From NCBI GenBank assembly GCA_029060025.1, contig JAIDUV010000027.1, positions 1 to 64,000 of the forward strand: a DNA stretch of 64,000 nt, in the 5' to 3' direction. Every line of letters starts with the position of its first letter. The stretch's first letter is position 1. Source of the stretch: Clostridia bacterium. GTDB lineage: Bacteria > Bacillota > Clostridia > Christensenellales > UBA3700. The notes beneath the pieces are model-generated. The model saw nothing but the letters and a program-made list of their open reading frames with translations. It did no database searches and had not been told where the DNA came from. Positions 7,661 to 16,400 of the stretch are shown here, piece after piece. The translations under genes and the position numbers were made by a program.

Positions 7661-10309
7661 ATGGCAATAAAACGTAATTATAGCGAAACGACCAAATGTA
7701 TGAGTTGCGGAAGTACCGACTTAGAGGTCGTTCATTCCTCAGCGGGATTGGAATACTGCACTTGCAAATTGTGCGGGAAGAAGTTTATAGTACAAAGTGA
7801 AGGAGTTGATTTAATTGATCAATATATGTCTGCGCGCTCTCAAGTATTTAAAGAACTTGAAATGATGCAATTTAAACAAGCGTCGTCAGAAAAGATAGAG
7901 CAGGAACTTGAAAATATAGTTGTGTCTTTCGCTGTGCTTGCCGAGATAGACACGATCTATTATTGGTACAAAATTATATTGCTTACGAAGAATTTTACCG
8001 ATTATTCTCGTCTTAAAGAAACGCAAAAAGAATATTTGAAAATACCTAGAGGTAAATGCTATTTTATTACGTTAGATGATATTGTGCGTAGTGAAAAATA
8101 CGAAAAGCAATACAACGCTTTTATATCGCAACACGAAGAAGAAAGAAGTAATGATGTCGCTAAAAAGCAAAAAAAGAAAAAAGCGGTCGCAGGTACTGTG
8201 TTGACGCTTTTGGCAGTTTTGATAATAGGCGCGATGTTGTTTACTTTTTTATACAATCCTATTATTTCGGACAACCAAAGCAATATTTTCGCTCAGTCAA
8301 GCATAAAGGCTTTTGGGGTATTTGGAAAATTCAACGTAAAGTTGCAAGTTGACGAGTTAAAAGAGGGTAGTGAAGGCTTTGAACAGATAGAACAAATCAT
8401 TGGACAATACTGCAATGTATATAAGACTTATGATTTAAAATTGGTGCAAAATGGAAAAGAATTTAAGCCAAAGGATAAATATTATATTACAATGCCTGTG
8501 CCTGACGGATTTCGTAAAGATTTACTCGTTGTTTATATAATAAATGACGATTTCAGCGTCAGCCAGATAGAGGGGGAATTTTCTAATATTGACAATACGT
8601 ATAAATTTTGTATTGAGAGCAATGGCGTGATTGCAATTGCAGAGAAAATGTTCACCGTTGAGTTTGACGCCAACGGCGGCGAAGAAATATCGCAAAAAAG
8701 GGTCGAGTATGGCGAAAAGATTATATTGCCTTTGGCGCAAAGAGAGGGATATACTTTTGTCGGTTGGTATAAAGAAGGCTCTGAGTTTGATGGCAACAAT
8801 GCAATCACAGAGGATTTATCGCTGGTTGCTCGTTGGACAGCAAATACGTATACAATAAGGTATTATTTTGATAATGAGTTGCTACATACTCAAAACGTAG
8901 TTTTTGACAGCGAGTATCAATTGTATAGGGTGGACAGAAGAGGTTATGTCGAAGAATACTCTGATGGTGAAACCAAGTATCAAAACGGCGAATGGAAAAC
9001 ACCTAGGGACGTTGATATGATTATCACGTTGAAACCAGTTCAAATTACAATCACGTTTTCAAATGGTGATAGAGTAGACGACGTTCGGTTTACCGCAACG
9101 TATGACGGCGATATGCCTGTCATTGAGGTGCCATATTGGAAAGGTTATGTATTTGGCGGATATTACGAGGGACAAAATTTTTCAAAGTGTATATATGGTG
9201 AAGACGGCGTTTGCAAGTTGGCAATAAGCGAGTATGCAGAAGATATTACCCTGTATGCAAAATGGGAGAAACTTTCTCAATACGAGAGTTATACTTATAT
9301 CGAAACTGTGGAGGATTTAAATCAGTTACGCAGTTTACCAAATGGTAAATATCTTCTTTTAAATGATATAGATATGCAGGGAGCCACTTGGTCGCCGATA
9401 AATGATTTCAGCGGCGTATTTGACGGAAATGGTCACAGTATTTACAATTTCAAAATTGTAGACGGAATAAAAGTTAAAACTACTGTGAGGATAGGCTTTA
9501 TAGGTTATTTGACGGGAACGATAAAGAATTTGCAGATAGGAAAAGAAGGTAAACTGCAGACTACTATAACATACAAGGGAGAGCATTTAAGAGGATATGC
9601 GGGAATGGTCGTAGGCAGAACCGAAAAAGGTGCTGTAATTGAAAACTGCCGAGCAATAAATTGTTCAATTGATATATATACACACGCCGCAGACTCTGAT
9701 TATTTGGGTTGGGATTGGATAACTATGGCTGGAGGAATCGTGGGTTACGCTTACGGCGCAAAAGTTCAAAAGTGCTACGTCACTGAGTGCGATATAAAAT
9801 GCGAAGCGGCAACCATATATAATGACATAAAAGCACAGCCTCAAACTGGCGGTATTATCGGACACGCCGATACGGGCACTATCGTTGAAGACTGTCTTGT
9901 AAGAGATACGCGTCTGTTGGCTACAGCGACGGCGCAATCCGGCGGATTTGTTACTGCCGGATCCCCTGACCCTAGATGCGGCGGAATAATAGGCTATGCG
10001 GCTGATACGACGATTACGAGATGCATTTCTGCTAGCAATAATATTTTGGCGATAAAAAATGGAAGCGGCGGAAAGGCGCAATACGGTACGATGGTGGGGC
10101 AAACGTCCGCAACGAGTCCAAGTAACTTATACAAGATAAATATGGAATCTAAGTGGTATAGCGGTTCCAACGCAGATTACGGCGGATGCGGAGAACTTTC
10201 TGCAGATTCCTACGACGTTTTAATTTCTACCAATGAAGCCTTTAAAAATGACTGTTGGATCAGCGGTAAAAACGGAGATATCAATCTTAAATTTGACGAA
10301 TTTGTATAA
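7661..10309 (+). CDS. Zinc-ribbon transmembrane protein with InlB-type repeats and GLUG-like exterior
   Basis: This 882-residue protein has an N-terminal cytoplasmic zinc ribbon (CMSCGS...CKLCGKKF), a helical region, a lysine-rich stop-transfer segment (KKQKKKKAVAG) and one membrane helix near residues 175-200 (VLTLLAVLIIGAMLFTFLY). Outside follow InlB/Listeria-Bacteroides-type repeats (FDANGGE...REGYTFVGWY and relatives), then GLUG-like repeats (NDIDMQGATWSPIND, GVFDGNGHSIYNF). Topology is therefore inside-zinc-ribbon, outside-surface-domain, which could pass an external signal to the cytoplasmic machinery or tether it to the wall. It is the last gene of the operon and is followed by a hairpin. 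Bacillus YdjG, encoded beside PspA and YdjI, also joins zinc ribbons to membrane helices. Confidence 0.8.
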   Translation: MAIKRNYSETTKCMSCGSTDLEVVHSSAGLEYCTCKLCGKKFIVQSEGVDLIDQYMSARSQVFKELEMMQFKQASSEKIEQELENIVVSFAVLAEIDTIYYWYKIILLTKNFTDYSRLKETQKEYLKIPRGKCYFITLDDIVRSEKYEKQYNAFISQHEEERSNDVAKKQKKKKAVAGTVLTLLAVLIIGAMLFTFLYNPIISDNQSNIFAQSSIKAFGVFGKFNVKLQVDELKEGSEGFEQIEQIIGQYCNVYKTYDLKLVQNGKEFKPKDKYYITMPVPDGFRKDLLVVYIINDDFSVSQIEGEFSNIDNTYKFCIESNGVIAIAEKMFTVEFDANGGEEISQKRVEYGEKIILPLAQREGYTFVGWYKEGSEFDGNNAITEDLSLVARWTANTYTIRYYFDNELLHTQNVVFDSEYQLYRVDRRGYVEEYSDGETKYQNGEWKTPRDVDMIITLKPVQITITFSNGDRVDDVRFTATYDGDMPVIEVPYWKGYVFGGYYEGQNFSKCIYGEDGVCKLAISEYAEDITLYAKWEKLSQYESYTYIETVEDLNQLRSLPNGKYLLLNDIDMQGATWSPINDFSGVFDGNGHSIYNFKIVDGIKVKTTVRIGFIGYLTGTIKNLQIGKEGKLQTTITYKGEHLRGYAGMVVGRTEKGAVIENCRAINCSIDIYTHAADSDYLGWDWITMAGGIVGYAYGAKVQKCYVTECDIKCEAATIYNDIKAQPQTGGIIGHADTGTIVEDCLVRDTRLLATATAQSGGFVTAGSPDPRCGGIIGYAADTTITRCISASNNILAIKNGSGGKAQYGTMVGQTSATSPSNLYKINMESKWYSGSNADYGGCGELSADSYDVLISTNEAFKNDCWISGKNGDINLKFDEFV

Positions 10310-10313
10310 AATT

Positions 10314-10365
10314 AAAGGTGAATTGATTACTATGTATTGCGCTTAGTTTGACAATTCACCTTTTT
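10314..10365 (+). terminator. Hairpin terminator after the ESCRT-like operon
   Basis: AAAGGTGAATTG pairs with CAATTCACCTTT across a loop of about 26 bases, followed by TTTTT. It sits between convergent genes and probably ends the long upstream operon. Confidence 0.6.
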
Positions 10366-10374
10366 ATATTTGAA

Positions 10375-11691
10375 TTATATATTATACCCCCATTCCACAG
10401 GGCAGTTGCTATGCCAAGTATCTTCCCAATTGATTGGCTTGCTTGTTTCGGCGCAATATATAGTGAGAGAAGGGCAGTTAAGGAAAGCAAACGCGCCGAT
10501 ACTCTCTACGCCAACAGGTATGGTTGCGCTAGTTAGATTAGCGCAAGAAGTAAACGCGCCTTGACCGATATTTTGAGTTCCGGAAGGTATGGCAATCGTA
10601 GTTAGACTTTTACAGCCGGAAAATGCTTGCGCTCTAATATCAATTATGCCTTGAGGTAGGGCTATATTTGTTAATTTACTACAATTTTGGAATGCGCCGT
10701 CATAAATATATTTTACGCCAGGCTGTATTTTTACTGTTGTCAAGTCGGTGCAATTGCGAAATGCGTCAAATCCAATATGCTCAACTCCCGATGGTATTTC
10801 GACACTTGTCAAGCCTTTGCATCCTTCAAATGCCGCAGAGCCTATTGCTGTGATATAGGAAGGGATAATACTGTTTTTGCAACCAAATATCAATCTGTTG
10901 GTTTCTTTTTCAATCAAGCAATTGCCGTCGCTCTTGTACGTAGCATTTTGTTCTTCTACTATTATTTCCGTCAAATCATCGCAATTATATATAGCAAAAA
11001 TATTAAAGGAATTTAAATCTCTAGGGATAGTTAGTTTGGTGACTAATTGATTATTCAGATATAGTTTTTTTGCATAATCCAGTGGATTTGAGTCGTTGCC
11101 TTGAAATTGTATATTGAGCCAACTAAGCATATCGGTGATATAGACTCCGACCAAGCCGTTGCAACCGTCAAACGCACCTTGTTCAATCTTTGTTATGCTG
11201 GTTGGAATTGTCACGCTAGTGAGATTATCGCAACCTTTAAAAGCATTTTTGTCAATAGAAGTTACAGGTTTTCCGCTGTATGACGAGGGGAGGACTATTT
11301 GAGTATCGTCATTGTCGTCCTCTAAGCCTGTAATTGTATAGGCGTCGTTATTTGAATTTAATTGGAAGGTAAAACCGTAGGAGGAGTAGTATTTGCAGAT
11401 GTTGCACATACCGTTGTCGTCAAAAATGTGCTTTGCCTTATCTTCAGTCAATACGTGTTCGCACGTTGACGCGTGCCAGTGATATTGTTTGTCGGTTGAC
11501 CATTCGTTAGCGAACGTGTGAGTATGGTTTTGCGTGTTGTCGCCGCTGTTAATATTATTGTCATTATCACCGCTTGACAATCCGTTGTCATTGTCGGGTA
11601 TTTCGTCCTCTTGAATCTTGCAGCCGACAGCCAATAAAAGAATGCTAATTATAGTAAGTATCATAAAAAAGATAAACAATTTTTTCTTCAT
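10375..11691 (-). CDS. BspA-like leucine-rich-repeat surface lipoprotein
   Basis: I choose the ATG at 11691 (MKKKLFIFF), which follows an AGGAGT site; the track's upstream extension has no signal. The protein (438 aa) has a lipoprotein signal with lipobox LAVGC, an Asp/Asn-rich linker, a short His/Cys-containing segment (CNICKYYSSYGF) and then LRR_5-type repeats of the BspA family (for example FKGCDNLTSVTIPTSITKI and FRNCTDLTTVKIQPGVKYI). Such repeats mediate adhesion or host-protein binding on the outer surface. It is transcribed towards the ESCRT-like operon and is not part of it. Confidence 0.88.
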   Translation of the reverse strand: MKKKLFIFFMILTIISILLLAVGCKIQEDEIPDNDNGLSSGDNDNNINSGDNTQNHTHTFANEWSTDKQYHWHASTCEHVLTEDKAKHIFDDNGMCNICKYYSSYGFTFQLNSNNDAYTITGLEDDNDDTQIVLPSSYSGKPVTSIDKNAFKGCDNLTSVTIPTSITKIEQGAFDGCNGLVGVYITDMLSWLNIQFQGNDSNPLDYAKKLYLNNQLVTKLTIPRDLNSFNIFAIYNCDDLTEIIVEEQNATYKSDGNCLIEKETNRLIFGCKNSIIPSYITAIGSAAFEGCKGLTSVEIPSGVEHIGFDAFRNCTDLTTVKIQPGVKYIYDGAFQNCSKLTNIALPQGIIDIRAQAFSGCKSLTTIAIPSGTQNIGQGAFTSCANLTSATIPVGVESIGAFAFLNCPSLTIYCAETSKPINWEDTWHSNCPVEWGYNI

Positions 11692-11719
11692 AGTAATTAC
11701 TCCTATACATTTATACATT

Positions 11720-11748
11720 ATTATATATATTGATAAGCCGTTGCGCAA
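11720..11748 (-). promoter_or_regulatory. Candidate promoter of the LRR lipoprotein
   Basis: Reading the minus strand: TTGCGC, 17-base spacer, TATAAT, about 30 bases before the chosen start. Confidence 0.45.
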
Positions 11749-11954
11749 GTATTTTGCGATAGGCAAATTGGAAATAGAAGGGATATGTCGAAAATAAAAT
11801 GAATACTCCTCGTTGACATAAGAAATACGATGAAAAAAATTAAGACGTTTTTGGATTATATAAGAGGCGTTTATAATATCTATGACAATTTTTTTGAGTA
11901 AAGAATAAAATTAGCAAAGTTCAGTCAAAATTGTAAAAAAATAGTTAAAAATAT

Positions 11955-11983
11955 TTGTCAAATTAAAATTTTGCTGATATAAT
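11955..11983 (+). promoter_or_regulatory. Promoter of the XRE regulator operon
   Basis: TTGTCA, 17-base spacer, TATAAT preceded by TGA, about 30 bases before the ATG. The rest of the intergenic stretch 11750-11950 shows nothing else I can name. Confidence 0.6.
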
Positions 11984-12015
11984 ACTAGTATATTCTTGAG
12001 TGGAGGTGTAGATGT

Positions 12016-12660
12016 ATGAGTAGTGAAAAACTCGGTGATAAGATTTATGACCTTCGTATGAGCAATAAACTTTCGCAAGACGAATTGGCTGATAAAATCA
12101 AAGTATCTCGTCAAACTATTTCGAAATGGGAAGCAAACGCTTATCAACCAAAGTCCAATATGTTGAGACGACTTTGCGATGCATTTGATGTCGATTCTAA
12201 TTATTTTATGCCGAAAAAAGATACTACAGCAGAGACAACGGATTTAGAAAATCCTGAGTCGGAAGTGGTGTGTGACGAAGTTGCGTCAGACGAAACTAAT
12301 AAAGTAAATTTGGATAAAGTAGAAGATGTTGAAATTCAACAAGAATCCAAAAGTAATAAACTGAGGTTATCCAATAAGACTAAAATTGTTATTACTTCAG
12401 TGGTGCTTGCTTTTGTGGCGTTTATTGGTTTATTAATGATTATGATGCCTTTGTTTTCTAAAATACCAGACATAGTAAATGCTGAAATAGTTTATGAAGC
12501 AAAAAGTACTGTTTGGAATTTTAGTGTAGATAATATTGGATGGATGATATTTTGCATTTCAATTTCAGTTGCACTAATAATAGGGATTGTATTGCTGTGC
12601 AAAATACTTATAAATAGAAAAAATTTAAGAGAAAAATTGGCAGAAAGTCATATAAATTAA
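12016..12660 (+). CDS. XRE-family regulator with two C-terminal membrane helices
   Basis: Residues 5-65 are a classic helix-turn-helix of the Cro/CI type (LSQDELADKIKVSRQTISKW). An acidic linker follows, then two membrane helices, IVITSVVLAFVAFIGLLMIM and WMIFCISISVALIIGIVLLC. DNA binding is therefore tethered to the membrane, a layout seen in regulators that sense envelope or peptide signals. A GGAGGTG site precedes the ATG. The gene is followed after 10 bases by a small secreted protein and probably shares its transcript, so the pair may work as sensor and secreted effector. No known ligand can be read from the sequence. Confidence 0.82.
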   Translation: MSSEKLGDKIYDLRMSNKLSQDELADKIKVSRQTISKWEANAYQPKSNMLRRLCDAFDVDSNYFMPKKDTTAETTDLENPESEVVCDEVASDETNKVNLDKVEDVEIQQESKSNKLRLSNKTKIVITSVVLAFVAFIGLLMIMMPLFSKIPDIVNAEIVYEAKSTVWNFSVDNIGWMIFCISISVALIIGIVLLCKILINRKNLREKLAESHIN

Positions 12661-12670
12661 GGAGCAATTT

Positions 12671-13153
12671 ATGGAAAACAAAAAAAATTATTTTGTAAGA
12701 AATATGTTATGCTTGGTGCTGGTAGTAGTATTGGTTGGTTGCGTAGCATTGTGCAGTGTCGGTATGGTTGCTAGTGCAGCAACTGATGAGCAATCGTCTG
12801 ATGTTGAGGCACGTGGTTTGATGACGACAATAACACTCAGATTAAGTGTTGGCAATGGTAAAGTTTATGTTCAAGCACATAATGAATTTACTCTTGGACC
12901 ATCTACAATTCAAGTATACGTATATTTGTATTCTTCATATAGTTATACAGAGGATTATAATCAAATGTTTCTTGAAAATAAAAATTATATAGGTGATTTG
13001 AATATTAATAAAACGTTAGAGACATCTGCAAACATAGGTGAGGTTGCAAGATATTGGAGAGGAAGAGTGTATTATCAGTTGGATAAAAAAGATTGGGTAT
13101 CTAAAGAAACCAACACTGTTTTAGTTAAGCCTGATGGTACGGTAGAATATTAG
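12671..13153 (+). CDS. Small secreted protein, unknown
   Basis: The 160-residue product has a basic N-terminus, a long hydrophobic core (MLCLVLVVVLVGCVALCSVG) and a likely signal peptidase I site at VASAA. The mature part, about 120 residues, is rich in beta-forming and aromatic residues (VQVYVYLYSSYSY-like) and contains no cysteine pairs or known motif. It is co-transcribed with the XRE membrane regulator and followed by a strong terminator. Base composition is AT-rich compared with neighbours to the left. Function unknown. Confidence 0.75.
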   Translation: MENKKNYFVRNMLCLVLVVVLVGCVALCSVGMVASAATDEQSSDVEARGLMTTITLRLSVGNGKVYVQAHNEFTLGPSTIQVYVYLYSSYSYTEDYNQMFLENKNYIGDLNINKTLETSANIGEVARYWRGRVYYQLDKKDWVSKETNTVLVKPDGTVEY

Positions 13154-13179
13154 TAAAATTTTAAAGGAATATGAGATTC

Positions 13180-13216
13180 AAAGAGAGCAACATATGTTGC
13201 TCTCTTTGTTTTTTGT
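13180..13216 (+). terminator. Perfect palindromic terminator
   Basis: CAAAGAGAGCAACAT and its exact complement, followed by TTTTTTG; ends the regulator and secreted-protein transcript. Confidence 0.85.
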
Positions 13217-13290
13217 TGTACAGGAAAGTATGGAAATTGGTTGATATGTAGTACAAAACTAATCTGCTAATGGAAGGGGGAGTAATATTT

Positions 13291-13392
13291 ATGCTGATGT
13301 AAACAAAAATTGACAAGGTGTAAAACAAAGTTGACAAGATGTTAAGTAAAGGCAACAACAAGTCAAGTAAAGGCGACAGAATGTCGATTGAC
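13291..13392 (+). repeat. Iterated ~21-bp repeats, left copy
   Basis: About four to five degenerate units in tandem with consensus TGTAAACAAARTTGACAAGA, the later ones drifting to AAGTAAAGGCRACA. The same unit in the same orientation reappears at 27710-27750 after the ABC genes. Arrays of this kind mark transposase-binding ends of IS21-type elements, but no transposase is present, so the identity is uncertain. Confidence 0.55.
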
Positions 13393-13417
13393 TTAGATTT
13401 AATAGGTAAGATATGCT
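13388..13417 (+). promoter_or_regulatory. Candidate promoter of the large secreted protein
   Basis: TTGACT, 18-base spacer, TATGCT, about 33 bases before the ATG at 13450; the -35 lies in the last repeat unit. Confidence 0.4.
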
Positions 13418-13449
13418 AGATATAGAAAAAAACTTACGGAGGGAACTTT

Positions 13450-16400
13450 ATGTACAGCAAAAGAAAAAGAGTTGCAACTAATCTTGCTGCAATCATTGTA
13501 CTTCTTGCGATTGTATTATGTGTTGTATTTGGCGTTACATATACAGCAGAGTGCAGTGAAGAGCAAATTAGTAACAATGCAGAGATAGCAACGACATCAA
13601 ACACGTATGAAGATTTTTCTTCATACACAGACCAAGTATTACCGGACAATATCAGTAAGGATAATATCAAGCAATACGTACCGGTCAGCAAGTTTAATAC
13701 AAACACAACGACAATATATAACGGACGCAATTACGGATTTGTTATATTCAGCGATACCGGTACCAATCACGTATTGTTGTTTAAAGAAATATATACGCCT
13801 CATTCTGACGGCGGCGGTTATGACGTATCATTGAAGGTCGTATATCAAAATGCGTTTTTTAAGAGTGGGAATAATATTTTAAACGCTAGTTCGCCATATA
13901 AAATATCACTATCAAACGTAAAATTCAATAACTGTCTATTTGATAGTCAAATGAGCAACAATATTATGGATGGCAGTTATGATTATAGGGCTGACAGTGG
14001 CGTATATTATATACAATCGAGATATGACAACCAACTTTCTTATTTTAATGAAAAAGAAGTTGCCAAAACCGCAATCAAAGTAGGCGCGTCTATAGTATCA
14101 GTGGCTATTGCAGTCGCATTTCCGCCGGCAAGCGCTGTGTTGGCAGGGGCAAAGATTGCTTTTGCATCTGCAAATTTGTGCTTAAGTCTTGTAAATGCGC
14201 AAGGAAATTATTGGGAAGATACAACAAAGTGCGGTATTGCGCTTGATTTTCCATTGACGAGAGAACAACAAATAAATACGTATGGCGGTTTGCGCAAGAA
14301 CGTATCACTGGATATGGAAAACGGCGCTGATGAATATTTGGCGAAGAAAGACGAATATGTTACGGCTTCTTTTAGAGTAATGAATGACAATAATCAAGAT
14401 TATTATGTATATAACAATATTTCTTTTGATATATGCCGTTATACCGGTATTGAGCATCACAATGTAACCACAGATTGTTCAATCGAAAGCGTCTATAGCG
14501 TAACTGGCACGGATTGCAATAAATACGGTCAAGTTACGGAGCAAGACGAGACCTTTGAATACCAAAGTTATCAAAAATTTGCGCCGATGGCAAAGACAAA
14601 TCTCTTTAATTTTGCTCCTTCTCAACAAGGGGAATACAATATCTATGTGCCAAACGGCTATTATTTGTCGATTGACGGAAAGGTGCAGTCAGACAATAGA
14701 ATAACTGTCGGTTCGGGAGGTTGCAAAGTTGGTATAGCCCCAAGTTTTGGTGTATACATTGACGATAATATATACGCAAGGCTATTGCCGCAAGACTTCT
14801 ACAACGGCGAGGTAGGCTTTACAAATATAGCAATTCAAAAGGATCAGCATCTGAAAATCAACGAGTCTACGCAAGTAGAATCAGTTGCGTATGAAGTGGA
14901 GTCGAGCAGTGTCACCACCAATGACGTTTACATACTCGACGCGGGAGACAACAGCGAGTTTATAGATTTGTATATTACGGACGGAAATCTCAACGTATTG
15001 GCAAAGGCAGTCAAGAAAGACGGCAAGTTGTACGTCAATTATCCAATGAAGGCAAACGAAGTATACGGCGTTGTTTGCGTCAACAGAACCGGTATTGCGC
15101 AAGATTTGACGGTCGAGAAACAAGGCGGAATGACAGTGGAGAACTATCCGTATTCGGATATTGCCGGACTGTATTACTCATATTCGCCGAGATACACTCA
15201 ATTCTACAATGCCGCAAACGCAATGCTTTATGACGAGAATATGTATTCGTATCCCAGTGAAAACGCATTCTTGCAGGCAAACGAAACATATTTCTTACAA
15301 TCTCAAAGTCAAGGCAATATGTCTATGAGCCTTTCGGAGCAAACGCTTTTTGCATATCTCAATATAGGCGAGGAATTGACGACTCAAAATACTTTCAATG
15401 AGATGTTCAAGTTCACGCCTGCGGTGACAGCGCTTTATAAATTTGCCGACGGCGCTTATGACGTATACGATGGAGATAATCTTGTTGCGCAAGGCGTAAA
15501 TCAATGCGTATTGCAAAACGATACGACTTATCGCATTGTCAAGAGACAATTTGGCGGCGTGATAAAAGTCTTCCTTGACGGAGACGCTCTTAGCGCAGGT
15601 TCAAACAATATCAACGCGGCAAGTCCTTACAGCGTATTTAAATTGAATATAGAAGAAAGATCAAGACTTGATATAAATATCAATAACTCAAATAGTCTTG
15701 CTATCTACGACAGCGCGTTCAATGAAATTCAAGTCGACCACGGTTATTTACTTGAGGTAGGCGAATATTATATCATTGTCAAAGACAGCGGAGCATACAA
15801 TATTACTATTGAAGAATATCTTCAACAAGTAGACGTCACGTTCTATATTGACGGCGAAGTCTACAACGACACTAGCGGCGCTAAGTACTATTACGGCAAG
15901 ATTGCGCACCTGCCTGTGCCTTCTAAAGATAGATACAACTTCAATGGCTGGAAGCGCAACGGTATATTGATTACAGACGCCAACGGAGTAACTCACGAAG
16001 AATTGCTTGAAGACGAAATGACGTTGGTTGCAGATTGGACGTTGAGAGGCATTATTATGGAAATCAACGTCGGCAATGGCGCGTCAAAGTGGTGGGACGG
16101 CAGTGAAATCACGTCGCAAAATCCTGGCGAGGTCTATATTGAAGGTCACATCATTGAATTACTTATAAATATGAAGAGTGACTTTGTCAAAGTCAGTGAG
16201 GGTAAGAAGCAAGGTTATTTCCTTGAGACCTTTGAATACCAAAAGACTGGCACTGTTTTGGACGTAGATTATTATGAGTTTACGCCAGTATGGACGTTGG
16301 AGAAATACTATATCGAATTTATCCCTCCATATCCGCAGACATATAAGACTACGAGAGCAGTATCGTTTGGAGAGATCATATCTTCGTCAGTCTTCCCGGC

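Noticed and set aside
13291-13392. Possible CRISPR array
   Set aside because: The units are degenerate and directly adjacent with no unique spacers, and there are no cas genes.
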